Shown here: one piece after another, positions 51,316 to 59,438 of the stretch
How the letters are laid out: each line of letters starts with the position of its first letter
Position numbering within the stretch: the stretch's first letter is position 1
NCBI GenBank assembly: GCA_036555105.1
Contig: DATBMA010000032.1
Coordinates: 1-59,438, forward strand
Direction of reading: 5' to 3'
DNA from: DATBMA01 sp036555105
GTDB taxonomy: Bacteria > Actinomycetota > Acidimicrobiia > Spongiisociales > ZC4RG35
Length of the DNA: 59,438 nt
The notes under the pieces: generated by a model
What the model was told of the DNA's origin: nothing
The model's database searches: none
The model's input: only the letters and a program-made list of their open reading frames with translations
Translations under genes and position numbers: made by a program

Positions 51316-51617
51316 TTCTGTTCCAGTTCCTGTTGGTGGCCGCCCTGCTGTTCTCGTTTGGGGTCTACGGGCTGCTGGTGAGGCGAAACGCGGTCATGGT
51401 GCTGCTCTCGGTCGAGCTGATGCTCAACGCGGTCAACATCAACCTGGTTGCGTTCGAGTCGGTCCTCGCCACCTCGGCTCTCATCGGCCAGGTTTTCGCC
51501 GTGTTCGTCATCACGGTGGCCGCGGCCGAGGTCGGCATCGGGCTCGCCATCATCCTCATGATCTTCCGCAACCGGCGCTCCGCCAACGTCGACGACTTCA
51601 ACCTGATGCGGCTATGA
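51312..51617 (+). CDS. nuoK: NADH-quinone oxidoreductase subunit K, second operon
   Basis: A 101-residue NuoK with both membrane glutamates (SVELMLNAVNIN and AAAEVGIGLAII). Overlaps nuoL2. Confidence 0.95.
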   Translation: MILFQFLLVAALLFSFGVYGLLVRRNAVMVLLSVELMLNAVNINLVAFESVLATSALIGQVFAVFVITVAAAEVGIGLAIILMIFRNRRSANVDDFNLMRL

Positions 51618-53638
51618 GCACCTTCCCTCTGACCTACGCCTTGCAGGAACATGCCGGGGACGGCGGAGCCCTGGCCCAATACGCCGGCGTGATGCTGGTG
51701 GTGCCGTTTCTGGCCTTCCTCCTCATCATCCTGATTGGAAAGCGGCTTCCCCGGCAGGGGGCGGAGATCGCCATCGGGGCGATGGCCATCGACTTCGTCT
51801 ATGCGCTCGCCCTCTTCTTCCGCAACGCCACCGAGGGAATCGTGCACGAAGAGCAGTTCGAGATCGCCAGGTTCGGCTTCGGCGGCGGCAGGCAGGTCGC
51901 CTTCGAGTGGGGATGGGTGGTCGACGGGCTCAGCACGATGATGTTCCTGGTGGTGACGTTGGTCGCCCTGCTGGTCTTCATATACGCCGTTGGCTACATG
52001 AAGGGAGAGATCAGGGTCACCTTCTTCTTCGCCGCCCTGTGCCTGTTCGCCGGCTCGATGATGCTGCTCGTCGCCGCCCCCAACCTGGTGCAGCTGATCG
52101 TCGGTTGGGAAGGCGTGGGCCTCGCCTCCTACCTCCTCATCGGCCACTACTGGGAGGACAGGGCCAACTCCTCGGCCGCCATGAAAGCCTTCTACGTGAA
52201 CAAAGTCGCCGACATCGGCCTGATCCTGGGCACCGTGATCCTCGCCGTCACTGCCGGGACCTTCCGCATCAACGAGATCCTGGCCCAGGCCGAGGAGGGA
52301 GCGGCGGCCCTAGGGGCGGTGGCGGTGGTGGCCGGCCTCCTCATCTTCTTCGGGGCGATGGGCAAGAGCGCCCAGTTCCCCCTGCATGTGTGGCTGCCAG
52401 ATGCAATGGCCGGCCCGACTCCGGTGTCCGCCCTTATGCACGCCGCCACCATGGTGACCGCCGGGGTCTACCTCATAGCCCGCATGTTCCCGTTCTACGA
52501 GGGCATGGCCGCCGACGCCCGCCCTTGGATCCTCGGCATCGGCACGGTGACGCTGGTGATCGGCGCCATGCTCGCCCTGGTGCAGGACGACATCAAGCGG
52601 GTCCTTGCCTACTCGACGGTGAGCCAGCTCGGCTACATGGTGGCCGCGCTGGGAGCCGGCGGGTACGTCGCCGGCTTGTTCCATCTCTGGACCCATGCCT
52701 TCTTCAAGGCCCTGCTGTTCCTCGCGGCGGGCTCCGTGATCCATGCCGTCCACTCCAACAACATGTCGGAGATGGGAGGGCTGCGGACCTCGCTTCCCCG
52801 CACCTATTGGACGTTCATCGTCGGCTCCCTCGCACTTGCCGGCATCCCCCCGCTGGCCGGCTTCTGGTCCAAGGACGAGATCCTGGCCACCTTCGACCAC
52901 GCCGGGGTCACCGCCGTGTTCTGGCTCGGGGTGGCGACAGCCTTCCTTACTGCCTTCTACACCTTCCGGATGGTCCTCCTCACCTTCCATGGCTCGTACA
53001 AAGGCCATGCCCACCCGCATGAGTCGCCCCGGGTGATGACGGTGCCGTTGATGATCCTGGCGGTCGGCGCCATCGCCGGTGGCTTCGTGCTCATCCCTGG
53101 CATCTTCAGTGGGTTCCATCACTGGGTGGAGGTGCGCCAGGTCTTCAACCCCGAAGAGGTCGAGGCTGGCTTCGACCTCGCAGCCCTGATCCCCGGGCTC
53201 ATCGCCGCGGTGTCGGGAGTCGTGGCGGCTTGGTTCGTCTACTCACCCGACGCCGAGACTCAGGAGGCCCGCGACCGCGTCTCGATCCCCGGCCTCTACC
53301 CCTTGCTGCGGCACAAGTACTACCTGGATGACATCTATTGGTACGGGATCGTTCAGCCGATCAAGGGACCGCTGGCCAGAGGAGTCAACTGGGTCAATCA
53401 GTACGTGATCGACGGGGTGGTCAACGGAGTGGGGGCGGTCACCATGGCGCTATCCCGCTTCGTGTACGGGGCCCTCGATCAGAAGGGCATCGACGGAGTC
53501 GTGCATGGAGTGTCCGCTGCCACGGACTCGGCCGGAACGGCCCTGCGCCGTCTGCAGAGCGGAAGGGTGCAGCAGTATGCGGCCGGGTTTGTGGTCGGCG
53601 CCCTCGTGCTGGTGTTGGCCGTGGTGGTGTTGAGGTAG
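51614..53638 (+). CDS. nuoL: NADH-quinone oxidoreductase subunit L, second operon
   Basis: A 674-residue antiporter-like subunit: GWEGVGLASYLLIGHYWE, then GKSAQFPLHVWLPDAMAGP. The C-terminal lateral-helix region is present, so the distal membrane arm is complete. About 40 residues longer than the first copy. Starts at ATG 51614, overlapping nuoK2. Confidence 0.96.
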   Translation: MSTFPLTYALQEHAGDGGALAQYAGVMLVVPFLAFLLIILIGKRLPRQGAEIAIGAMAIDFVYALALFFRNATEGIVHEEQFEIARFGFGGGRQVAFEWGWVVDGLSTMMFLVVTLVALLVFIYAVGYMKGEIRVTFFFAALCLFAGSMMLLVAAPNLVQLIVGWEGVGLASYLLIGHYWEDRANSSAAMKAFYVNKVADIGLILGTVILAVTAGTFRINEILAQAEEGAAALGAVAVVAGLLIFFGAMGKSAQFPLHVWLPDAMAGPTPVSALMHAATMVTAGVYLIARMFPFYEGMAADARPWILGIGTVTLVIGAMLALVQDDIKRVLAYSTVSQLGYMVAALGAGGYVAGLFHLWTHAFFKALLFLAAGSVIHAVHSNNMSEMGGLRTSLPRTYWTFIVGSLALAGIPPLAGFWSKDEILATFDHAGVTAVFWLGVATAFLTAFYTFRMVLLTFHGSYKGHAHPHESPRVMTVPLMILAVGAIAGGFVLIPGIFSGFHHWVEVRQVFNPEEVEAGFDLAALIPGLIAAVSGVVAAWFVYSPDAETQEARDRVSIPGLYPLLRHKYYLDDIYWYGIVQPIKGPLARGVNWVNQYVIDGVVNGVGAVTMALSRFVYGALDQKGIDGVVHGVSAATDSAGTALRRLQSGRVQQYAAGFVVGALVLVLAVVVLR

Positions 53639-53661
53639 AGCTTGGAACAGGAAGGGAGACG

Positions 53662-55275
53662 ATGGACCTGATCAACGACTGGGGCCTGACGGTGACGGTG
53701 TTCCTGCCTCTGGTAGGGGCGCTGCTGATCGGCCTCGTCCCCAAGGCCAACGAGATGGCGGCCAAGTCGATCGCCCTCGTGATCTCCGTCCTCACCTTCC
53801 TGCTCTCTGCGGTCTTGGCGGCCAGGTTCGACTTCGGGCGCAGCGATCAATACCAGTTCTCGGTCGACACCACCTGGATCGAGTCGATCGGCGCCCGTTA
53901 TCACGTTGGGCTCGACGGGATCAGCCTCCCCATGCTGTTGCTGTCGACCTTCATCGTCGTCCTGTGCGTCATCTACTCCTGGAATCACTGGGAGGAGCCG
54001 CGCAACCCCAAGGGCTTCCTCCTCTTGATGCTGATCCTCGCCACCGGCATGAACGGGACCTTCGTGGCGCTGGACCTGGTCCTGTTCTTCATCTTCTTCG
54101 AGTTGGTCCTGCTCCCCATGTACTTCCTGATCGGGATCTGGGGAGACAAGACCCCGCGCCGCATACCCGGCTTCGCCCGCGAGTCGGAGACCCGCCTATA
54201 CGCCGCCATCAAGTTCTTCCTGTTCACGTTGTTCGGGTCCGCCTTCATGCTCCTTGGCTTCCTGTCCCTGTACTTCAAGTCTGGGGAGGCAGGGGCGAAG
54301 ACCTTCGACATCCCGGCGCTGACCGAACTGGCCTCGACCAATCCCGGCTTGTTCGCCGGCCGTTACGGCTGGCTGGTGTTCGGAGCCCTGTTCCTCGGGT
54401 TCGCGGTGAAGGTGCCGATGTGGCCGCTCCACACCTGGCTGCCTGATGCCCATACCGCCGCTCCGACAGTCGGCTCCGTGCTGCTGGCCGCCATCCTCCT
54501 GAAGCTCGGCTCTTACGGCTTCATCCGCATCGCCCTGCCGATCCTCCCCGAGCCCGCCCACACCTGGGCGCCGGCCATTGGAGTCCTGGCGGTGATCGGC
54601 ATCATCTATGGCTCACTCGCCTGCCTGGCCCAGACCGACATGAAGCGCTTGATCGCCTTCTCCTCGGTCGGCCACATGGGCTTTGTCATGCTGGGGATCG
54701 CCACCCTTACCGAGGTGGGGATCAATGCCGCCATCATCGGAATGGTCGCCCACGGGCTCATCACTGGACTGCTCTTCTTCCTCGCCGGCTCGATGGCGCA
54801 TCGCTACCACACACGCGACATGTCGCGGCTGGGCGGCAACCAGAAGCTCATCCCCATCCTGGGCGGAATCCTCGGGTTCACGGTCATGGCGTCTCTCGGG
54901 TTGCCCGGGCTGGCCGGGTTCTGGGGTGAGTTCATGTCCCTGCTCGGCTCCTACAACCCGCTGGAGAGTCTGTCCACCGACCTCTTCCGGGTGCTGATGG
55001 TGTTCGGCGCCATCGGCACGGTGCTCACCGCCGGCTACATGCTGTGGATGCTGCAGCGGGTCAACTTGGGTGAGCCGTCGGAGGAGTGGCTTGGCCACGA
55101 GTTCCACGACGTCGATCGCTACGAGCTGGCCGCCTGGCTCCCGCTCATCATCCTGATCGTGGCGGTCGGGGTCTATCCCCACCTGGTGCTCGGCGCCACC
55201 TCGGATGCCGTCACCACGCTGGTCGACAATGCGTTCGGGCCGGGGTCGGCTGTGCAGGCGGTCCTGGGAGGCTGA
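53662..55275 (+). CDS. nuoM: NADH-quinone oxidoreductase subunit M, second operon
   Basis: A 537-residue subunit with FFELVLLPMYFLIGIWG and VKVPMWPLHTWLPDAHTAAP. After the first motif there is an insert (GDKTPRRIPGFARESETR) that the first operon's copy lacks. ATG 53662 has AGGGAGA upstream. Confidence 0.96.
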   Translation: MDLINDWGLTVTVFLPLVGALLIGLVPKANEMAAKSIALVISVLTFLLSAVLAARFDFGRSDQYQFSVDTTWIESIGARYHVGLDGISLPMLLLSTFIVVLCVIYSWNHWEEPRNPKGFLLLMLILATGMNGTFVALDLVLFFIFFELVLLPMYFLIGIWGDKTPRRIPGFARESETRLYAAIKFFLFTLFGSAFMLLGFLSLYFKSGEAGAKTFDIPALTELASTNPGLFAGRYGWLVFGALFLGFAVKVPMWPLHTWLPDAHTAAPTVGSVLLAAILLKLGSYGFIRIALPILPEPAHTWAPAIGVLAVIGIIYGSLACLAQTDMKRLIAFSSVGHMGFVMLGIATLTEVGINAAIIGMVAHGLITGLLFFLAGSMAHRYHTRDMSRLGGNQKLIPILGGILGFTVMASLGLPGLAGFWGEFMSLLGSYNPLESLSTDLFRVLMVFGAIGTVLTAGYMLWMLQRVNLGEPSEEWLGHEFHDVDRYELAAWLPLIILIVAVGVYPHLVLGATSDAVTTLVDNAFGPGSAVQAVLGG

Positions 55276-55278
55276 CGC

Positions 55279-56763
55279 TTGTCATATCAGATCGACTACC
55301 TGGCTCTGGCGCCCGAACTCGTCATCATCGCCACCCTGATCGGGGTGTTGATCCTGGACCTGTTCCTCCCCCGCAATCAGAAGTACTGGACGGCTGTGCT
55401 CTCGGTGATCGGCGTCTCCTTAGCCGCGGTCCCTCTGGTTCTACTGGCGGTCGACGGCACCACCAGGTCGATGTTCGACGGGTCCTACGTCGTCGACACC
55501 TTCGCCCTCGTGCTGAAAGGGCTCTTCCTGGTGGCGGGTTACCTGGTCTTGTTGATGTCGGTGTCGTACATCGAGAGCGACCGCTACTACCAGGGCGAGT
55601 ACTACTTCCTGCTGCTCTCCTCGATCCTCGGCTCGCTGGTCATGGCCTCGTCCCGCGATCTGATCGTGCTGTTCATCGGTCTCGAGCTCACGACTGCCCC
55701 ACTGTTCTTGCTGGCCGGGTTCCGCAAGGGCGACGCCAAGTCGAATGAGGCATCGCTCAAGTACTACATCCTCGGGGTCCTCTCGACCGCCCTGCTGCTG
55801 TTCGGGATGTCGCTTTTGTTCGGCCTCACCGGCGAGGTCCAGTTCGACGCCGTGCGGGAGAAGGTCGCCGCCCTCGGTGATTCCCCGGCTCTGGGGGTGG
55901 CCGTATTGCTGATGCTGGTCGGCTTCGGGTTCAAGGTGTCGTCCGTGCCTTTCCATTTCTGGGCGCCCGACACATACGAAGGGGCGCCGACCCCGGTGAC
56001 CGCCTACCTCTCGGTGAACAGCAAGGCGGCCGGCTTCGTGGCGATGCTGATCGTGCTGTATCGGGCGGTTCCCGACGCCGCCAACTACTGGGCGCCGGCA
56101 CTGTGGCTGATGGCTGCGTTCTCGATGACGTGGGGCAACCTGTCGGCGCTGCGGCAGCGCAACATCGTGCGGCTACTGGCGTACTCATCGATAGCCCAGG
56201 CCGGGTTCATGATGGTGCCGTTCGCTTCAGCGGCGGTGGCCGGTGCTGATCTGACCGAGGCCTTCTCGGCCACGGTCATCTACCTCGCCATCTACGCCGT
56301 CATGAACCTCGGCGCCTTCGCGGTCGTGATAGCGGTGGCGCGCAAGACCGGCACCGGGGAGATCGACGGCTGGGCCGGGCTCGGGAGCTATTCGCCGCGC
56401 TTGGGCGTGCTCGCCACCGCCTTCTTCTTTTCGTTGGCCGGGATCCCCCCGTTGGCCGGATGGTTCGCCAAGTTCGTGATGTTCAGGTCGGTGATCATCG
56501 CTGGAGGAGTGGCGACCGTCGTGCTGGCGGTGATCGCCGCCGTCAACACCGTGATCGCCCTGTATTACTACGCCCGCATCACCAAGGCGGTCTGGCTCGA
56601 CCCGGCCCCGGCCGAAGCCGCCGGCGACCGCGACGCACGGACCTCGGGGAGCCTGCGGCTCGCCCTGGGGATATCAGCGGTGCTCACTTTGGTGGTCGGC
56701 ATCTTCCCGGCCATCGTCACGGTCTTCGGGGACGCCTCCAAGGTCCTCGGCGCCGCCGGCTGA
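55279..56763 (+). CDS. nuoN: NADH-quinone oxidoreductase subunit N, second operon
   Basis: A 494-residue subunit with FIGLELTTAPLFLLAGF, KVSSVPFHFWAPDTYEGAP and RLLAYSSIAQAGFM. The start is TTG 55279, three bases after nuoM2. It ends the operon; the next gene converges 11 bases away. Confidence 0.95.
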   Translation: MSYQIDYLALAPELVIIATLIGVLILDLFLPRNQKYWTAVLSVIGVSLAAVPLVLLAVDGTTRSMFDGSYVVDTFALVLKGLFLVAGYLVLLMSVSYIESDRYYQGEYYFLLLSSILGSLVMASSRDLIVLFIGLELTTAPLFLLAGFRKGDAKSNEASLKYYILGVLSTALLLFGMSLLFGLTGEVQFDAVREKVAALGDSPALGVAVLLMLVGFGFKVSSVPFHFWAPDTYEGAPTPVTAYLSVNSKAAGFVAMLIVLYRAVPDAANYWAPALWLMAAFSMTWGNLSALRQRNIVRLLAYSSIAQAGFMMVPFASAAVAGADLTEAFSATVIYLAIYAVMNLGAFAVVIAVARKTGTGEIDGWAGLGSYSPRLGVLATAFFFSLAGIPPLAGWFAKFVMFRSVIIAGGVATVVLAVIAAVNTVIALYYYARITKAVWLDPAPAEAAGDRDARTSGSLRLALGISAVLTLVVGIFPAIVTVFGDASKVLGAAG

Positions 56764-56774
56764 AGAGGGAACCG

Positions 56775-59438
56775 TCAGATAGTGGCATTTTCCGGCTGGG
56801 GGAGACCGGCCTTCCACACGTCGAGATACTGATCGGCTCCGGCTGCCACGATCCAATCGCGGGCCAGGCGGGCGGCCTCAGCTGCCGACGGATCGTCCTG
56901 ACCAACCAAGGCGGCAAACGTCGCCCTGGTCATCGCCAGGTCCAGTGGAAATGCGATCGGCTCCCAGATCTCGAGCAGAGCCCGGAACGCCGTGGACGCA
57001 CTGGTCATGTCTCCGCCAATGGCCGCAGCGCCTGCTTCGCCGAGCAACTTGTAACCCTCCACCATCCTTCCCTGTGCAGTTATGGCCGCGGCCCTGGTCT
57101 GCGCCTTGTCGAGACGGTCGAGGTCTCGGATCCAGAGAGCCGCCACCGTCGCCCAGTAGGCCCAATTGGCGTCGTTGCTTCCAGTATCCACTCCGGCCTG
57201 AATGGCCTCGTCGAAGCATTCCTCCCACGATCCGGTGAGGGCGTGGTATTCAGCCATCGTCATGTGGCCGGCCGAGACCATCTGCGGATCTCCGGTTGAC
57301 AGCAGCCAGTCGACCTCCGTCAGGATCGAGGATCCGGCCTCCACCTCGCCCTGCATCAGCCTGATCAGAGCCCGGGAGGAGTTCCGCCAGTGGGTCTCCA
57401 CCGGGAATGCGTCGGCCAGCTGCAGATCGTCGAGGATCGAGGCCGCTTCCGCCAGCCGGCCCTCATACCGGTTCCCGTCAGCTGCCCACATCAAGGCCCG
57501 GTAGGTCATCTGAGCCGGGATGCGGTCCACCTGCTCGATAGAGGCGCGAGCGATAGCGATTGCTGCTCGGGGGTCGTCCAAGACGAGAGACACTGTCAGG
57601 TTGTTGGTGGCGCGGAGGTAGATTCGAATGGCATCTCTCCGCCTAGCGAGGTCGAGGACCCCCTCCAGCACCAGCCGGCCCTCGCGAGGGCGACCCAGCC
57701 CGAACAGGGCGGTGCCGCGGGTCACTAACAGATCCATCACCAGCTCTTCTTCCTTGGCCCGTTCCGCCAGCAACAGCGCCCGATCCGCAAACGCGAGCGC
57801 CTCCTGCTCCCGCCCTGCCATCATGCTTGCTCGGGCGAGGGTGGAAACGACTTCCATCTCGCCCTCTGCGCCACCAACTCCCACGACCAGGGGATGCAGG
57901 ATCTCCAGCGCTTCATGGGTGCGGTCTGCATCACAAAGTGTGTCGGCGAGCATCGATGCGGCTCGGTATGCCCCGGCTCGGTCGCCCCGGGACTCGTGAA
58001 ACTCCAGCACCTGTCTGATCAGATCCACTGCCACCTGATACTGGCCCAAGGCATCTGCAGACTTGGCGGCCTGCACCCTGATCGCAGCTGCCTCGCCAGC
58101 GTCGGAAGTCATCTCCAGAGCCTGCAGGCAGAGGCTGAAGGCTTGGGAGTCCGAGTGCAGCTCAGCCGCTCTCCGCGCCGCAACCACCAAAGCGGTGCGA
58201 GCGCGGACCGCTAGCTCATCGTCCGACTCCTGCCCGGATCGGTGGGCGCTCATGTAGTGCGACGCCACCACTGGAGCGAGCTCGGGGTCATCCAGTTGCT
58301 CGTAGAGCCGAGCCGCGGACAGGTGGCGACTCCGCCGCTCAGCCCTGGTCAGACGCCCATACGCCACCTCCCTGATCAGGCCCTGGACAAAGCGATACTG
58401 GCCGCGCTCGGGTGCACGGGGGTCGTCCTCCAGCACGATCAAGTCGGCGGCAACGAGCTTGGCGAGCTCGTCGTCGACCGACTCTCTTCCGATTAGGGCG
58501 GTCAATGTCACCGGCGAGAAGACGATCCCGATTACGGAGGCCTCCTGTAGGACCGCCTTGGCATCCTCCGGCAGCCGATCCAGCCTTGCCCCGATGAGAG
58601 CCTGCACGGAGTCGGGGAGGGGTGCATCGGACAGCTTGCCCGCCAGCCGGTACTGGCCATCCTCGGTAGCGAGGATGCCGGTGGAGATCAGCATTCGCAC
58701 CATCTCCACCGCGTAGAGAGGTACTCCGGCTGCCCGGTCGGCGATCAGGCCCGCCTCCTGATCGGGGATTCCAGGAGCCAGTCCGACCACCAGTTCTTTC
58801 ATCTCCGCCTCCGCCAGCGGTCCCAGATGAACCGACAGTTGATTGCGCCTTCCTCCCCATCCGGGTTGACGCTCGAGCAGTTCTGGACGGGCCAAGGTGA
58901 TGACCAGCACGGGGTGGGAGGAAGAGCGCTCGATCAGATCGAGGATGAAGTCGAGCAGTCCCGCGTCGGCCCATTGCAGGTCCTCGAACACGAGCACCGA
59001 TGTCCCGTGCTCGGAAATCCGCTGGAAGAAGATGCGGAGAGCGGCGAATAGCTCTTCGCGCTCGCCGGCCGGCATCGGATCCAGGCCGAGCAGTGCCATC
59101 AGGCGCGGTTCGATCCAGCGGCGTTCTTCGGTGTCCATCAAGAACTCGCTCAACGTCGCCTTCAGGCGGGAGCGGGTGCTGGCGTCATCGTCGTTCTCAG
59201 CGATCCCGGCCCGGCGGCGGATCATCTCGCCCAATGCCCAAAAGGTCAGGCCGTCGCCGTACGAAGGCGACCGTCCGGTGTGCCAGTAAGTGTCCTCGAC
59301 AAGACCGTCCAGGTACTTCTCGAACTCCCACAGCAGGCGGCTCTTGCCGACGCCCGCCGCGCCGAGGATCACCACCTGGTGCAGATTGCGCTCGTGGGCC
59401 ACCCGGTGGAAGAGGGTCTTGAGCGTGGTGAACTGCGC
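56775..59438 (-). CDS. STAND/AAA-type ATPase with TPR-like C-terminus, 5' end cut by window edge
   Basis: The frame is open to the window edge (888 codons plus the stop), so the true N-terminus is outside. An AAA_16-type NTPase domain begins near the edge: Walker A GAAGVGKSR, Walker B VLVFEDLQWADAGLL, then the LVITLARPELL sensor strand. The following 550 residues are helical and alanine-rich, like the TPR-like repeats of MalT/LuxR or adenylate-cyclase-linked ATPases. An upstream class III adenylate/guanylate cyclase domain is common in this architecture. It is not visible here, and no LuxR helix-turn-helix is found at the C-terminus. Confidence 0.8.
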   Translation of the reverse strand, partial: AQFTTLKTLFHRVAHERNLHQVVILGAAGVGKSRLLWEFEKYLDGLVEDTYWHTGRSPSYGDGLTFWALGEMIRRRAGIAENDDDASTRSRLKATLSEFLMDTEERRWIEPRLMALLGLDPMPAGEREELFAALRIFFQRISEHGTSVLVFEDLQWADAGLLDFILDLIERSSSHPVLVITLARPELLERQPGWGGRRNQLSVHLGPLAEAEMKELVVGLAPGIPDQEAGLIADRAAGVPLYAVEMVRMLISTGILATEDGQYRLAGKLSDAPLPDSVQALIGARLDRLPEDAKAVLQEASVIGIVFSPVTLTALIGRESVDDELAKLVAADLIVLEDDPRAPERGQYRFVQGLIREVAYGRLTRAERRSRHLSAARLYEQLDDPELAPVVASHYMSAHRSGQESDDELAVRARTALVVAARRAAELHSDSQAFSLCLQALEMTSDAGEAAAIRVQAAKSADALGQYQVAVDLIRQVLEFHESRGDRAGAYRAASMLADTLCDADRTHEALEILHPLVVGVGGAEGEMEVVSTLARASMMAGREQEALAFADRALLLAERAKEEELVMDLLVTRGTALFGLGRPREGRLVLEGVLDLARRRDAIRIYLRATNNLTVSLVLDDPRAAIAIARASIEQVDRIPAQMTYRALMWAADGNRYEGRLAEAASILDDLQLADAFPVETHWRNSSRALIRLMQGEVEAGSSILTEVDWLLSTGDPQMVSAGHMTMAEYHALTGSWEECFDEAIQAGVDTGSNDANWAYWATVAALWIRDLDRLDKAQTRAAAITAQGRMVEGYKLLGEAGAAAIGGDMTSASTAFRALLEIWEPIAFPLDLAMTRATFAALVGQDDPSAAEAARLARDWIVAAGADQYLDVWKAGLPQPENATI

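Noticed and set aside
14714..56763. Two nuo operons as a recent duplication
   Set aside because: Subunit lengths, inserts and motifs differ throughout (NuoD1 extension, NuoM2 insert, NuoA and NuoI tails) and gene content differs (no EFG in the second).
56775..59402. GTG at 59402 as the true start of the STAND-like ATPase
   Set aside because: The frame is open to the window edge, and the residues upstream (TTLKTLFHR) continue the usual AAA_16 domain start, so the gene is truncated by the window.

Overview
This is a high-GC chromosomal window dominated by electron-transport genes. Frequent GTG and TTG starts, ATGA-type translational overlaps, an F420-type LLM oxidoreductase, a geranylgeranyl-reductase (MenJ-like) flavoprotein and split actinobacterial-type respiratory genes suggest a high-GC actinomycete, perhaps from the Acidimicrobiia. 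This placement is inference; no rRNA or tRNA gene is present to confirm it.

Layout. Positions 1-2311 hold a truncated CAP-domain protein, a Clp1-like P-loop kinase and an S-adenosylmethionine hydrolase (DUF62). A minus-strand cassette at 2558-5758 encodes a CcoN-like membrane protein, a CcoO-like cytochrome c and a second tethered cytochrome c. Divergent from it, 5873-11767 encodes a b6f/bc-type quinol:cytochrome c reductase: four-helix membrane protein, 2x[4Fe-4S] ferredoxin, cytochrome b6-like subunit, subunit IV-like subunit, Rieske protein, diheme cytochrome c and a small membrane protein. Rex (NADH-sensing repressor), a YceI protein and a MenJ-like reductase follow. A complete 14-gene complex I set (nuoA-N, 14714-30553) is interrupted after nuoD by a DinB-like gene and a DedA gene. 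Next come a bactofilin-like membrane protein, a cNMP-binding protein, a class III aminotransferase, a lipoprotein, moaA and mobA. A reductive pyrimidine/hydantoin catabolic group follows (N-carbamoyl amidase, LLM flavin enzyme, dihydropyrimidinase; 35696-39448). Then a membrane protein, a DtxR/MntR-family regulator, an ABC-2 exporter, an FTR1 iron permease with a perfect palindromic operator candidate, and an alkaline-phosphatase-superfamily protein. A second complex I operon (46530-56763) has nuoABCDHIJKLMN but no nuoEFG. The right edge cuts a large STAND-like ATPase.

How the genes work together. Two complex I forms would feed menaquinone, the 14-subunit one from NADH and the 11-subunit one probably from another donor such as ferredoxin. 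A b6f-like complex, which keeps the Cys that anchors heme c_i, would oxidise menaquinol. Its electrons probably pass to c-type cytochromes, including those of the divergent cassette.

The most unusual feature is the CcoN-like protein at 4331-5758. It aligns collinearly with cbb3 oxidase subunit I but has lost all six heme/Cu_B histidines and the cofactor tyrosine, so it cannot be a conventional oxygen reductase. Its CcoO-like partner, the adjacent cytochrome c and the subunit IV-like protein of the b6f-like complex share an N-terminal motif of about 30 residues (PExLxRRSAEAxAKAxG). Together these suggest an undescribed respiratory module. Other non-routine structure includes four copies of an 8-bp-periodic, hairpin-forming intergenic repeat (one sits just before nuoH2), a small MITE-like element, and EF-hand-like Ca-binding loops between the two hemes of the diheme cytochrome.
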